From: Caldimonas mangrovi
GTDB taxonomy: Bacteria; Pseudomonadota; Gammaproteobacteria; Burkholderiales; Burkholderiaceae_C
Reading direction: 5' to 3'
NCBI RefSeq assembly: GCF_023721835.1
Contig: NZ_JAMKFE010000003.1
Span: 248,001-312,000, forward strand
DNA: 64,000 nt
Part shown: in pieces, positions 49,520 to 58,724 of the stretch
Numbering within the stretch: position 1 is the stretch's first letter
Layout of the letters: each line of letters starts with the position of its first letter
Made by a program: the position numbers and the translations under genes
Notes under the pieces: model-generated
The model's input: only the letters and a program-made list of their open reading frames with translations
What the model was told of the DNA's origin: nothing
Databases searched by the model: none

Positions 49520-49599
49520 GGCGCTCCGAACCGATACGCCCAAGCTAGGTGAGGGAGGGTCGGAGAGGGAGGAGCGAACCGGTGTTAGCTCGGAGCGCC
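49520..49599. repeat. Inverted repeat 2 in gene-free region
   Basis: Perfect 10-nt arms GGCGCTCCGA (49520-49529) and TCGGAGCGCC (49590-49599). The 60-nt loop is purine-rich with several GGA triplets (49551-49575). It begins 12 nt after inverted repeat 1 ends. Confidence 0.6.
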
Positions 49600-49706
49600 A
49601 TAAACCACTGAACATCCTTAAGCAACTCGTGTGCCCACTTTTTGAGGGCCGCTGCACCCGGCGTGGAGTACGCTGCCGGCTGCCAAGGACCACGCCCCGA
49701 CACACG

Positions 49707-50501
49707 ATGCCTCGCTACGCCGCCAACTTGTCGATGCTCTATCCGGAGCATGCTTTTCTGGACCGTTTTGCCGCTGCGGCGCGCGACGATTTTCGCGCGG
49801 TCGAGTGCCAGTTTCCCTACGAGTATTCGGTGTTGGCTTTGCGCGACCGGCTCGGCGCCTGCGGCCTGCAGCAGGTGCTGATCAATGCACCCGCGGGCAA
49901 CCGGGCGGCAGGCGAACGCGGGCTGGCCTGCCTGCCGGGGCGCGAGGCCGAGTTCAGGGCGGGTGTCGAGCAGGCGCTCGAGTACGCGCAGGGGCTGCGC
50001 TGTCCCCTCGTTCACGTGATGGCCGGCGTCGTGCCGCCTGGCTGCGAGCGTGCCGACGTGCAGGCGCTCTACGTCGACAACCTCGCATGGGCCGCACAGC
50101 GTGCGCAGACGGCCGGAGTGCAGATCACCATCGAGCCGATCAACCTGCGCGACGTGCCCGGCTACTTTCTGAACCGGCAGGACCACGCCCACGAGATCAT
50201 CGATCGCGTGGGCGCCGCGAACCTGAAAGTGCAGATGGACCTGTACCACTGCCAGATCGTCGAGGGCGACGTCGCGATGAAGCTGCAGCGCTACCTGCCC
50301 ACCGGCCGCGTGGCACATCTGCAGATCGCCGGCGTGCCGCAACGCCACGAACCCGATCACGGTGAGCTGCACCACCCGTATCTCTTCGATCTGATCGACG
50401 CGCTGGGCTATGAAGGCTGGATCGGCTGCGAGTACCGCCCACGGCGCGGCGCGGCGCCGGGCGGCACGACTGCGGGGCTGGGGTGGCGTTCCGGGCCCTG
50501 A
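49707..50501 (+). CDS. Hydroxypyruvate isomerase-like sugar isomerase (Hyi/OtnI family)
   Basis: 264 residues from the ATG at 49707. Xylose-isomerase-like TIM barrel: [20 protein letters not shown] opening, VECQFPYEY, the Glu-containing [26 protein letters not shown] and the final [10 protein letters not shown]. These are the metal-binding Glu/Asp/His positions of Hyi. The enzyme interconverts hydroxypyruvate and tartronate semialdehyde, or a 2-oxo-tetronate. No glyoxylate carboligase or tetronate genes are adjacent, so the substrate is open. Confidence 0.88.
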   Translation: MPRYAANLSMLYPEHAFLDRFAAAARDDFRAVECQFPYEYSVLALRDRLGACGLQQVLINAPAGNRAAGERGLACLPGREAEFRAGVEQALEYAQGLRCPLVHVMAGVVPPGCERADVQALYVDNLAWAAQRAQTAGVQITIEPINLRDVPGYFLNRQDHAHEIIDRVGAANLKVQMDLYHCQIVEGDVAMKLQRYLPTGRVAHLQIAGVPQRHEPDHGELHHPYLFDLIDALGYEGWIGCEYRPRRGAAPGGTTAGLGWRSGP

Positions 50502-50556
50502 GGACGGGGGTCCAACCCCTGGTCTCGAACGACCGTGCTCTCTACACTGCGCCTTC

Positions 50557-51420
50557 ATGAACCCGCTCGCCGTCACGCCGATCTCCAGCCTGGCTGAACT
50601 GACCGTCGCCGACGGCACGCAACTCGCGCTGCGCGCTTGGCCCGCTCCCGAAACGCCTGCCCGGGCCGCCGTGCTGATCGTGCACGGTCTCGGCGAGCAC
50701 AGCGGGCGCTACGAGCATGTCGCGCAACGCCTGCGCAGTTGGGGCTTTGCCGTCACCGGCTACGACCATCGAGGCCATGGGCGGTCGCAGGGGCCTCGTG
50801 GCGGGCTCAGGCACCCGCACGACCTGCTGTCCGACCTGGCAGCCGTGGTGGACCACTTGCGTGCGCAAGGCGCGGCGCCGCTGCTCCTGCTCGGCCACAG
50901 CATGGGCGGGCTGGTCGTGGGACGGTTCGTGGCCGACGCGCTGCGGCCGGTCGACGGGCTGGTGATGTCATCGCCGGCACTCGACATCGGACTGTCTGCA
51001 CTCAACCGCGGCCTGCTCGCCGCCTCGCATGCGCTGGCGCCCAACCTGCAGGTGCCGAACGGGTTGAACCCCACCTTCGTCTCGCATGACGAGGCGGTCG
51101 TGAAAGCCTATGTCGACGACCCGCTGGTGCACGACAAGGTGACGGCCCGGCTGGTCCGCTTCATGGTCGAAGGCGGTGTGCGCGTGCGCGAGCGTGCCGG
51201 GCAGTGGAGCGTGCCCACACTGCTGATCTGGGCGGGCGCCGACCGGTTGGTGGCGCCGGCCGGCAGCGCGGCGTTCGCCGAGCGGGCACCGGCGGGCGTG
51301 GCGCACTGCCACCGCTTCGATCACATGTACCACGAGATCTTCAACGAGCCCGACAACGAGGCCGTGTTCGACGTGCTGAAGCACTGGCTGGACCGGCGCT
51401 TCCCCGGGCAGGCGCGTTGA
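50557..51420 (+). CDS. Alpha/beta hydrolase (monoacylglycerol lipase-like)
   Basis: 287 residues from the ATG at 50557. It has an HG oxyanion motif in LIVHGLGEHSGRYEHVA and YDHRGHGRSQGPRG. The nucleophile is in LLLGHSMGGLVVG, with a late Asp (IWAGADRLVAP) and His (RFDHMYHEIFNE), the order of the serine-aminopeptidase S33/monoglyceride lipase family. It probably hydrolyses lipid or carboxylic esters in the cytoplasm. The adjacent genes share direction but are separated by 55-82 nt. Confidence 0.88.
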   Translation: MNPLAVTPISSLAELTVADGTQLALRAWPAPETPARAAVLIVHGLGEHSGRYEHVAQRLRSWGFAVTGYDHRGHGRSQGPRGGLRHPHDLLSDLAAVVDHLRAQGAAPLLLLGHSMGGLVVGRFVADALRPVDGLVMSSPALDIGLSALNRGLLAASHALAPNLQVPNGLNPTFVSHDEAVVKAYVDDPLVHDKVTARLVRFMVEGGVRVRERAGQWSVPTLLIWAGADRLVAPAGSAAFAERAPAGVAHCHRFDHMYHEIFNEPDNEAVFDVLKHWLDRRFPGQAR

Positions 51421-51502
51421 GCGCACGGTCTTGCCCGCTGCTTCGGTTCTCGTCGGCAAGCGAGGCCTAAACTCGACGTTCCTTTCTCCGCAGGAGCCCG
51501 CC

Positions 51503-52978
51503 GTGAACGCCCCCGACCGCCTGCCGCTCGATCCGCTGCAAGACCCGTCCGCGATGCAGACCTTCGTCGACGAGGTCTGGGACCGCGAGATCGTCCCCGC
51601 GCTGACCGATTACATCCGTGTCCCGGCCAAGTCGCCCGCGTTCGACGCCGACTGGGTGCAGCATGACCACATCGAGACGGTGGTGCGCCGCGCGGCCGAG
51701 TGGGTCGAAAGCAAGAAGCTGCCGGGCCTGAAGCTCGAGGTGGTGCGCCTGAAGGACGCGCAGGGCCGTCCGCGCACGCCGGTCATCTTTTTCGAGCTGC
51801 CCGCGACCAAGGCTGACAGCACGCAGACCGTGCTGATGTACGGCCACCTCGACAAGCAGCCCGAGTTCAGCGGCTGGCGCAGCGACCTGGGGCCGTGGAC
51901 GCCCAAGTACGAGGATGGCAAGCTCTACGGACGCGGGGGCGCCGACGACGGCTATGCCGTCTATGCGTCGATCACCGCGCTGCTGGCGCTCGAGCGGCAA
52001 GGCACTCCACGCCCGCGTGTTGTCGGCCTGATCGAGACCTGCGAGGAAAGCGGCTCCTACGACCTGCCGGCCTACATCGACGCCCTGAAGGACAGGCTCG
52101 GCGACGTCAGCCTCGTGGTCTGCCTCGACTCCGGCGCCGGCAACTACGACCAGCTGTGGCTGACGAGTTCGTTGCGCGGCATGGTCAGCGGCGTGCTGAA
52201 GGTCGAGATCCTGACCGAGGGCGTGCACTCGGGCGACGCGAGTGGTCTGGTGCCGTCGAGCTTTCGCATCCTGCGCCAGCTGCTCGACCGGCTCGAAGAC
52301 AGCAAGACCGGCCGGCTGCTGCCCGGCAGCTTCCATTGCGAGATTCCGGCCGAGCGTGTCGAGCAGGCCAAGGTGGCCGCTCGCATCCTCGGCGACGAAG
52401 TCTGGAAGCGGTATCCCTGGGCCTGCGGCGCCGACGGAGCGTTCGCGCTGCCCACCACCACCGACCCGGCCGAGGCGTTGCTGCGCCGCACCTGGCACCC
52501 GACGTTGAGCGTCACCGGCGCGCAGGGGTTTCCGTCGCTGCAGGACGCCGGCAACGTGCTGCGGCCCTACACCGCGTTCAAGCTGTCGCTGCGGCTGCCG
52601 CCGCTGGTCGACGGTGCGCAGGCCACGCAGGAGCTGAAGCGTTTGCTCGAGGTCGACCCGCCTTACCGTGCGAAGGTGACCTTCGAAGGCGACCACGGTG
52701 CGACCGGATGGAACGCGCCGGAGCTGTCGCCGTGGCTGCACCAGGCACTGGACCGCGCCTCGCAGGCTTTCTACGGCGCGCCGCTCGGCTTCATCGGCCA
52801 GGGCGGCACCATTCCGCTGATGAGCATGCTGCAGCAGGGCTTCCCGAAGGCCCAGATGATGGTGTGCGGTGTGCTGGGCCCGAAGAGCAACGCGCACGGT
52901 CCCAATGAGTTCCTGCATGTGCCCTACGGCAAGCGGCTGACCGCGGCCGTGGCCACGGTGATCGCCGCCCAACCCTGA
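51503..52978 (+). CDS. M20 family metallopeptidase (carnosinase-like dipeptidase)
   Basis: 491 residues from a GTG at 51503 with an AGGAG ribosome site. Zinc ligands are His115 in MYGHLDKQPEF, Asp148 in GRGGADDGYAVYA and the Glu181-Glu182 pair in ETCEESGSYDLP; a dimerisation lid domain lies around 220-390. Family members of this length hydrolyse dipeptides or N-acyl amino acids. The gene lies 10 nt before the FAH hydrolase gene and may be cotranscribed with it. Confidence 0.9.
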   Translation: MNAPDRLPLDPLQDPSAMQTFVDEVWDREIVPALTDYIRVPAKSPAFDADWVQHDHIETVVRRAAEWVESKKLPGLKLEVVRLKDAQGRPRTPVIFFELPATKADSTQTVLMYGHLDKQPEFSGWRSDLGPWTPKYEDGKLYGRGGADDGYAVYASITALLALERQGTPRPRVVGLIETCEESGSYDLPAYIDALKDRLGDVSLVVCLDSGAGNYDQLWLTSSLRGMVSGVLKVEILTEGVHSGDASGLVPSSFRILRQLLDRLEDSKTGRLLPGSFHCEIPAERVEQAKVAARILGDEVWKRYPWACGADGAFALPTTTDPAEALLRRTWHPTLSVTGAQGFPSLQDAGNVLRPYTAFKLSLRLPPLVDGAQATQELKRLLEVDPPYRAKVTFEGDHGATGWNAPELSPWLHQALDRASQAFYGAPLGFIGQGGTIPLMSMLQQGFPKAQMMVCGVLGPKSNAHGPNEFLHVPYGKRLTAAVATVIAAQP

Positions 52979-52988
52979 CAACCCGAGC

Positions 52989-53876
52989 ATGAAGCTGTTG
53001 CGTCACGGCCCCCGCGGCCAGGAACGACCCGCACTGATCGACGAAGCCGGCCGGCTGCGCGACCTCACCGGCGTCGTCGCCGACATCACGCCCGAGACAC
53101 TGACGCCACGAGGCCTGGCGGCCTTGCGCGCACTCGACACGGCCTACCTGCCGCTGGTGGGCGAGCCAGGGCGCCTCGCGCCGCCGTGGGCCGGCATTGG
53201 CAAGTTCGTCTGCGTCGGCCTCAACTATGCCGACCATGCCGCCGAGGCCGGCCTCGCGGTGCCGGCCGAGCCGGTGCTGTTCATGAAGGCGACCAGCGCG
53301 GTGATCGGCGCCAACGATCCGGTGGTGCTGCCGCAGGGCTCGGTCAAGGGCGACTGGGAGGTCGAGCTCGGCGTGGTGATCGGACAGCGGGCGCGCTACG
53401 TCAGCGAGGCCGAGGCGCTGCAGTACGTCGCCGGCTACTGCGTCGTCAACGACGTTTCCGAGCGCGCGTACCAGATCGAGCGGGGCGGCCAGTGGGACAA
53501 GGGCAAGGGCTGCGACACCTTCGGCCCGGTCGGGCCGTGGCTGGTGACCGCCGACGAGGTGCCCGACCCGCAGGCGCTCGAACTGTGGCTGGACCTCAAC
53601 GGCGAACGTCGGCAGACCGGCAGCACGCGCACCATGGTGTTCGGCGTCGCGCAACTGGTCAGCTACATCAGCCGCTTCATGACACTGCACCCTGGCGACC
53701 TGATCAGCACCGGCACACCGCCGGGCGTCGGCATGGGCTGCAAGCCGGCACCGCGCTACCTGAAGCCGGGCGACGAGATGCGCCTGGGCATCGCAGGCCT
53801 CGGAGAGCAGCGCCAGCGCGTCCATGCCTGGGACCCGGTGTTGATCGACGAGCCGCCGCCGCGACCGGCGATGTAG
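52989..53876 (+). CDS. Fumarylacetoacetate hydrolase family protein
   Basis: 295 residues. An N-terminal cap (1-70) precedes the FAH barrel with VGLNYADHAAEAG, the metal ligands in DWEVELGVVIG, and YCVVNDVSERAYQIERGGQW, then LISTGTPPGVGMG near the C-terminus. This resembles ureidoglycolate lyase/2,4-diketo-3-deoxy-L-fuconate hydrolase-type members of the family. The exact substrate, a 2-oxo or 2,4-dioxo acid, is not determined. It is convergent with the MFS transporter gene, 4 nt away. Confidence 0.88.
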   Translation: MKLLRHGPRGQERPALIDEAGRLRDLTGVVADITPETLTPRGLAALRALDTAYLPLVGEPGRLAPPWAGIGKFVCVGLNYADHAAEAGLAVPAEPVLFMKATSAVIGANDPVVLPQGSVKGDWEVELGVVIGQRARYVSEAEALQYVAGYCVVNDVSERAYQIERGGQWDKGKGCDTFGPVGPWLVTADEVPDPQALELWLDLNGERRQTGSTRTMVFGVAQLVSYISRFMTLHPGDLISTGTPPGVGMGCKPAPRYLKPGDEMRLGIAGLGEQRQRVHAWDPVLIDEPPPRPAM

Positions 53877-53880
53877 GGTG

Positions 53881-55053
53881 TCAGGCGGCGACGGCCGCAC
53901 GTCGGCGCCGCAGGGCCAGCCAGGCGATCGCCACGGTCAGCAAGGCCACCGGCAGCAACGAACCCCAGTTCAGCAGCTCCCAGCCCTGCGTCGTGATCAG
54001 CGCGCCCGAAGCGAACGACGTCACCGCGGTGGTCGTGTAGACCCAGAAGTCCATCGCCGCCTGCGCCGTGGTCTTTTCTTCCGGCCGGTAGGCCTCGGTC
54101 AGCAGCGTCGTGCCGCCGATGTAGAGGAAGTTCCAGCCCACGCCGAGCAGCAGCAAGGCCGTCAGGAACTGCATCAGGTCGACGCCCGACAGCGCGACCG
54201 CGATGCACGCCAGGTTGAGCACCACGCCGGCGGCCATGATCGGCAGCACGCCGAAGCGCTTGATCAGGTGCCCCGTGAAGAAACTGGGCACGAACATGCC
54301 CAGCACGTGCCATTCGATCACCAGTGCGGCGCTTTCGAAGGGGTGCTTGCACTGCGCCATCGCGATCGGTGTGGCCGACATCAGCAGGTTCATCACGCCG
54401 AAGCCGAGCGCGGCGGCAGCCACTGCGACGATGAACACCGGCTGGCGTGAGATCTCGCGCAGCGGTCGGCCCGGGCGCGTCGGGTCGGCCTTGGGCAACG
54501 GAGGAAAGTCGATGAAGCTCAACACCAAGAGCGACAGCAGCGCCACCCCCGCCAGCGCGGCATAGGCGCCGGCAAACGGCACGGCCAGCCAGTCCTTGGT
54601 GCGCGTGGCAAGGTTGGGGCCGATGATGGCACCGAGGATGCCACCGGCCAGCACCCAGGAGATCGCCTTCTCCTTGAGCGAGGGCGGCACCAGCTCCACG
54701 GCGGCGAAGCGATAGAGCGCTGCGTTCGCGTTGTAGTAGCCGGCCAGCGCGGTGGCGCCCACCAGCAGCCAGAAGTTGCTGGCGGCCGCCGCCGTTGCGC
54801 ACAGCGCGGCCGTCAACACGGCCACCACCAAGCCGACCTGGAAAGAGCGCTTGCGGCCCCAGGCCCGCTGGGTGCGGGCCACCAGCGCAGTGGCCCCTGC
54901 GCTGCCGACCACATACGCGGTGACGGGCAGCGTCGCCATCCACATCGTCGGCGCCAGGGCCAGGCCCACCAGGCCGTTGATGGCGATGAAGGTGACGTTG
55001 TTCGTCATGAAGAGGCCGCTGCACAGGGTGAGCAGCCAGACGTTGCGGTTCAT
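53881..55053 (-). CDS. Major facilitator superfamily transporter
   Basis: 390 residues with about twelve hydrophobic helices and the central cytoplasmic loop (about 190-215, FPPLPKADPTRPGRPLREIS). The loop 2-3 motif is ARTQRAWGRKRSF, a degenerate motif A. Helix 5 contains ISWVLAGGILGAIIGPNLAT. The drug/sugar efflux-like architecture does not reveal the substrate. The next gene in the same direction, rsmE, begins further right. Confidence 0.85.
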   Translation of the reverse strand: MNRNVWLLTLCSGLFMTNNVTFIAINGLVGLALAPTMWMATLPVTAYVVGSAGATALVARTQRAWGRKRSFQVGLVVAVLTAALCATAAAASNFWLLVGATALAGYYNANAALYRFAAVELVPPSLKEKAISWVLAGGILGAIIGPNLATRTKDWLAVPFAGAYAALAGVALLSLLVLSFIDFPPLPKADPTRPGRPLREISRQPVFIVAVAAAALGFGVMNLLMSATPIAMAQCKHPFESAALVIEWHVLGMFVPSFFTGHLIKRFGVLPIMAAGVVLNLACIAVALSGVDLMQFLTALLLLGVGWNFLYIGGTTLLTEAYRPEEKTTAQAAMDFWVYTTTAVTSFASGALITTQGWELLNWGSLLPVALLTVAIAWLALRRRRAAVAA

Positions 55054-55107
55054 GCGAGCCTACTTTCGGAGCAGGCCTGCAGTGTGACGCAAGACGAGAG
55101 GTGGTGC

Positions 55108-55836
55108 TCAGCGCAGACCGAGCAACGCGAGCGCGGCCAGCGGTGCCGTCTCGGCGCGCAGCACGCGCGGCCCGAGGCTGGCGGCGCGAAAGCCGGCCTG
55201 CCGCGCCAGGGCTTCTTCGGCGGCCGTCAGCCCGCCTTCGGGTCCACTGAGGAACAGCGCTGCACCGGCGGCCGGCAGCGCGGCCAGCGGCTGTGCATGC
55301 TGCAGGCTCAGCACCGCACGCAGGCCGGCACCACCGGGCGGCAGCGCGGCACACCAGCCTGCCAGTGCGCGCACCGGTTCGACCCGCGGCACCCGCGTAC
55401 GGCCGCATTGCTCGCTGGCACCGACCGCGACCGCGGTCCAGTGAGCGACCTTTTTCTGCGCGCGTTCGCCGGACAGCCTGAGCACCGAGCGCTCGCACAC
55501 CAGCGGCTGGATCGCCGCGACGCCGAGTTCGGTGGCCTTCTCGACCAGCCAGTCCATGCGCTCGTTGGCCGGCATGCCGACCGCGAGCGTGACGTCGATC
55601 GGCAGTTCGCGGTCGACCGGTTCATGCCGTTCGACCTGCACGTCGACCTCGCTGCGGCCCATGCGCACGATGCGCGCCTCCCACTCTCCGCCGTCGCCGT
55701 TGAACAAGGTCACCGCGTCGCCCGGCTGCAGCCGCAACACCTGTGCATGGCGCGACGGCCCGGGCGGCAGGGGCAGGCTCGAGCCGGCGGCAAGGGGGGC
55801 GGACACGTGGAGGCGGGGCGTGGATCGGCTCGACAT
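55108..55836 (-). CDS. rsmE: 16S rRNA (uracil1498-N3)-methyltransferase
   Basis: 242 residues. The N-terminal PUA-like domain (HAQVLRLQPGDAVTLFNGDG) is followed by a SPOUT methyltransferase domain with IQPLVCERSVLR and the C-terminal SAM-binding knot FLSGPEGGLTAAEEALARQA plus SLGPRVLRAETAPLAAL, which is diagnostic of RsmE. It methylates U1498 of 16S rRNA in the assembled small subunit. A start at 55836 gives the usual length. Confidence 0.95.
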   Translation of the reverse strand: MSSRSTPRLHVSAPLAAGSSLPLPPGPSRHAQVLRLQPGDAVTLFNGDGGEWEARIVRMGRSEVDVQVERHEPVDRELPIDVTLAVGMPANERMDWLVEKATELGVAAIQPLVCERSVLRLSGERAQKKVAHWTAVAVGASEQCGRTRVPRVEPVRALAGWCAALPPGGAGLRAVLSLQHAQPLAALPAAGAALFLSGPEGGLTAAEEALARQAGFRAASLGPRVLRAETAPLAALALLGLR

Positions 55837-55919
55837 GGCGCGAGTGTGCCCGATGCTGACAGCTGCTGTCAGGGGGCTGCGCTACCCTGCAGGCATCGTC
55901 GACTCGCCTGCCGCCGACC

Positions 55920-57053
55920 ATGAACGAAGACACCGCTGCTCCGTTGCTGAAAGACGGCTTCAACGTCGCCACGGTGGAGTGGATCGCCCGCTCGATCGCT
56001 GCGGTTCATCGCCCTTTCCCGTCGAAGCGCTTCGTCGCGGACTGCCTCGACGGCTTCGACGCCCTGAGCCTGATGGCGCGCGTCGGCCGCGTCGCCCAAG
56101 GCCTGGTGCGTCACCTGCCGGCGCCGTTCGAGCAGGCGGTTGCCGTGCTGCAGCAGGCGATGGGCGAGCCCGGCGCGCCGTCGCGCGAGGTGCAGGGCAT
56201 GGCGGCGTTTCGCCATGCCCCGCATCTGCAGTTCGTCGCCGACGCCGGCATCGGGCACCCCGAGGCGGCACTCGACGCGCTGGCGTGGATGACGCGGCAC
56301 TTCAGCGGTGAATTCGCCGTCCGCCCCTTTCTGCAGCGCGACCCGACGTCGACGCTGGCGTGCATGCAGCGCTGGTGCACCCACGACGACCCGCGCGTGC
56401 GGCGCCTGGCCAGCGAAGGATCGCGGCCGCTGCTGCCCTGGGCGCGGCGGGTGTCCCACCTGGTCGACGATCCGTCGCTGACGGTGCCGCTGATCGACGC
56501 CCTCGCGGGCGACGCCGACGAAGTGGTGCGTCGCTCGGCCGCCAACCATCTGAACGACATCAGCCGGCTCGACCCGGCGTTGGCGGTGGAGGTGGCGCGC
56601 GGCTGGATCGGGCGCGGCTGGCCGGACGGGGAGCGCACCGTGAACCGCGGCCTGCGCACATTGATCAAGCAGGGGCACCCGCAGGCGCTGGCGCTGCTCG
56701 GCTTTGCGGTCGACGACGCCTTCGTGATCGACGGGCCCGAGCTCGACCGCTGGCGTGTTCCGATCGGCGGCCGGCTGGCGCTGCGCTTTGCGTTGCGCCG
56801 TACCGATGCGACGCCGGCGGCGGCCTGCGTCGACTACGCGGTGTGCTATGCCAGCGCGAACGGCGCGGCGCGGCGCAAGGTGTTCAAGGGCGAGGTGCGG
56901 CAGGTCGAGCCGGGCCGCACCGAGAGCTTCGAGTTCGTGCGCGACTTCGTCGTGCGCACCACGCGCCGGCTTTATCCCGGCGCACACCGCGTCGAGGTGC
57001 TGGTCAATGGCCGCGTGCTCGGCGCAGCCGACTTCCAGCTCACCGAAACATAG
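55920..57053 (+). CDS. DNA alkylation repair (AlkC/AlkD-like) HEAT-repeat protein
   Basis: 377 residues. Residues about 100-240 form helical HEAT-like repeats (LDALAWMTRHFSGEFAVRPF, DPRVRRLASEGSRPLLPWAR, VVRRSAANHLNDISRLDPAL). The C-terminal part (250-377) is beta-rich (VDYAVCYASANGAARRKVFK). This matches AlkC-type proteins, alkylpurine DNA glycosylases with a C-terminal Ig-like domain. A strong terminator follows 37 nt after the stop. Confidence 0.85.
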   Translation: MNEDTAAPLLKDGFNVATVEWIARSIAAVHRPFPSKRFVADCLDGFDALSLMARVGRVAQGLVRHLPAPFEQAVAVLQQAMGEPGAPSREVQGMAAFRHAPHLQFVADAGIGHPEAALDALAWMTRHFSGEFAVRPFLQRDPTSTLACMQRWCTHDDPRVRRLASEGSRPLLPWARRVSHLVDDPSLTVPLIDALAGDADEVVRRSAANHLNDISRLDPALAVEVARGWIGRGWPDGERTVNRGLRTLIKQGHPQALALLGFAVDDAFVIDGPELDRWRVPIGGRLALRFALRRTDATPAAACVDYAVCYASANGAARRKVFKGEVRQVEPGRTESFEFVRDFVVRTTRRLYPGAHRVEVLVNGRVLGAADFQLTET

Positions 57054-57090
57054 TCCGTCGACGAGCGTGTCAGCTGGCGGCGCAGAAAAA

Positions 57091-57117
57091 CGAAACCCGC
57101 CTCGCGGGCGGGTTTCG
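57091..57117 (+). terminator. Terminator between alkylation-repair gene and DUF4148 gene
   Basis: Perfect CGAAACCCGCC-TCGCG-GGCGGGTTTCG hairpin with A-rich and T-rich flanks. It sits between two convergent genes and can serve both. Confidence 0.85.
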
Positions 57118-57164
57118 TCGGCATCCGGCCGGCCTCGTGGGCCGGCCGAACGGGGTGGGCTGCT

Positions 57165-57488
57165 TCAGCCGCCGATGTTGTGGTCGTCGCTCGACGGGAA
57201 GCGGTGCTCGCGCAGGTAGCTGATCGTTTCGTTGCGCACGTCGGCGCGGCTGCGCGTCACGCTGGTCGCTTGTTCCTGCGGGAACGCGGTGGCTTCGCCG
57301 CTGAACACCGACAGCCGGCCGTTCTGCGCACGGGCGGCAGCCAGCTCGGCCTTCACTTCAGCGCGCGTCTTGGTCGACGCGACGCTGGACGGGAATGCGA
57401 GTTCTTCCGCGGTGACTTCCTGGGCGAACGCGCCGGCGGCGGCAAAAGCAGACACGGCGGCGACAACGAGGGACTTCTTGACGTTCAT
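57165..57488 (-). CDS. DUF4148 family exported protein
   Basis: 107 residues from the ATG at 57488, preceded by GGAG; an upstream in-frame ATG at 57500 is less likely. The signal peptide MNVKKSLVVAAVSAFAAAG ends at AFAQ. The mature part has the DUF4148 pattern of TRAEVKAELAAARAQN and SRADVRNETISYLREH, repeated Thr/Ser-Arg-x-x-V elements. Such small periplasmic proteins are abundant in Burkholderiales and their role is unknown. It is divergent from a LysR gene across 186 nt. Confidence 0.85.
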   Translation of the reverse strand: MNVKKSLVVAAVSAFAAAGAFAQEVTAEELAFPSSVASTKTRAEVKAELAAARAQNGRLSVFSGEATAFPQEQATSVTRSRADVRNETISYLREHRFPSSDDHNIGG

Positions 57489-57674
57489 TTCAGACTCCAA
57501 ACACTGGGTTGACGGGGCGGGGAAGGAGGTCGTGCCGCCTGCCCGCGTCGGTGAGTCGCATCGCTTTGTTCGTTGGGCTCATCGATGGGGTGAACTTTAG
57601 GTATTAACCCTAGCCAGATAAACGGTCTTTCTTTCAATGAATAATTTCCGAATCCGCAACAAAGGGGGCGTCCC

Positions 57675-58667
57675 ATGGACCGGCTGCATTCGATGCGCGT
57701 GTTCGCCAAGGTGATCGACGAAGGCAGCTTCGCAGCGGCGGCGCGTTCGCTGGACCTGTCTGCGGCGGTGGTGACCCGCCTCGTCGCCGACCTCGAGGCC
57801 CACCTGGGCGCGCGGCTGATCCAGCGCACCACGCGGCGCCTGGCGCTGACCGAAGTGGGCGAGACGTATCTGGAGCGGGTGCGCCAGATCCTCGGCGAGG
57901 TCGACGAGGCCGAAGCGCTGGCCAGTGCCGCGGTGGCCGAGCCGAAAGGGCATCTGCGGGTGCTGGTGCCGGGGGCGTTTGCGGTGCACCAGGTGGCCAA
58001 GCATCTGCCGAAATTTCGTGACCAGTGCCCCAAGGTCACCGTCGACCTGACCGCAGGCGGCCCGGTGGAGGCAGCCGACGAGGCCTACGACGTGTCCATC
58101 CTGATCGTCGGCCCCCGCCCGTTGAACGGCGAGTTCGTCGCACGCAAGCTGGCGCGCACCGAGGTGGTGGCCTGTGCGGCGCCGCAGTATCTCGACCGCT
58201 ACGGGCGGCCCCATCATCCGAGCGAGCTGGCACACCACGAGTGCCTGGTCGCGAACTTGCCGAACGTGCCGCGCACCTGGCGCTTCGAGAGCTGCCCCTT
58301 CGGCGCGCCGACGCCTGGCGGCATCGAGATCGAGCCGCGCGCTGCATTGACGACCCACCACATCGACACGCTCTACGCCGCAGCGCTCGCCGGCCTCGGC
58401 ATCGTCGGGCTGCCGTCGTTCATGGTCGAGGACGCTTTGCTCGAACACGCGCTGGAGCGGGTGCTGCCCGAGTGGCGCATCATGAGCTACACGATCTACG
58501 CCGCGATGCCGAGCCGCAAGTACGTGCCGGCCCGCACGCGGGCCTTCATGGATTTCCTGGTCAGCACCTTCGGCTCGGAAGACCGCGACCCGTGGCTGGC
58601 CGCAGCCGGCTGCGAGACGGCGACGCGCTCGCTCGATCACGTCGAGCTGCTGCCCGAGGTGGCCTGA
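57675..58667 (+). CDS. LysR-family transcriptional regulator
   Basis: 330 residues. The N-terminal HTH begins MDRLHSMRVFAKVIDEGSFA with LEAHLGARLIQRTTRRLALT. The C-terminal LysR substrate-binding domain is of the CrgA-like subgroup (HLRVLVPGAFAVHQVAKHLP), with an extra tail of about 30 residues after the usual end. It is divergent from the DUF4148 gene, the only obvious candidate target nearby. Confidence 0.9.
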   Translation: MDRLHSMRVFAKVIDEGSFAAAARSLDLSAAVVTRLVADLEAHLGARLIQRTTRRLALTEVGETYLERVRQILGEVDEAEALASAAVAEPKGHLRVLVPGAFAVHQVAKHLPKFRDQCPKVTVDLTAGGPVEAADEAYDVSILIVGPRPLNGEFVARKLARTEVVACAAPQYLDRYGRPHHPSELAHHECLVANLPNVPRTWRFESCPFGAPTPGGIEIEPRAALTTHHIDTLYAAALAGLGIVGLPSFMVEDALLEHALERVLPEWRIMSYTIYAAMPSRKYVPARTRAFMDFLVSTFGSEDRDPWLAAAGCETATRSLDHVELLPEVA

Positions 58668-58724
58668 CGCCGCAGCCGGGGCAGTGCGGCGGTTCCCGCA
58701 AGTGCCACCGCCCCCTGGGAGCGC

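Larger units (their letters stand above)
48788..49706. other. Gene-free 0.9-kb region, possibly decayed coding DNA
   Basis: No convincing gene was found. Short stretches read like coding sequence in shifting plus-strand frames (IGTLFIEPAKQDAMRRAIEP near 48955-49015; SVIRKNFQSDLEAVNCLHDS near 49020-49080; NEVVHLLEQLVCVLGGG near 49130-49180), suggesting a frameshifted relic of an unidentified gene. The right part (49440-49610) is different: it holds two inverted repeats and a purine-rich run. Base composition is patchier than in neighbouring genes. Confidence 0.45.

Noticed and set aside
49520-49599. Integron attC-like recombination site
   Set aside because: The arms and a GTTAGCT near the right side recall attC, but the core-site consensus (GTTRRRY and its partner) is not met and no integrase is present.
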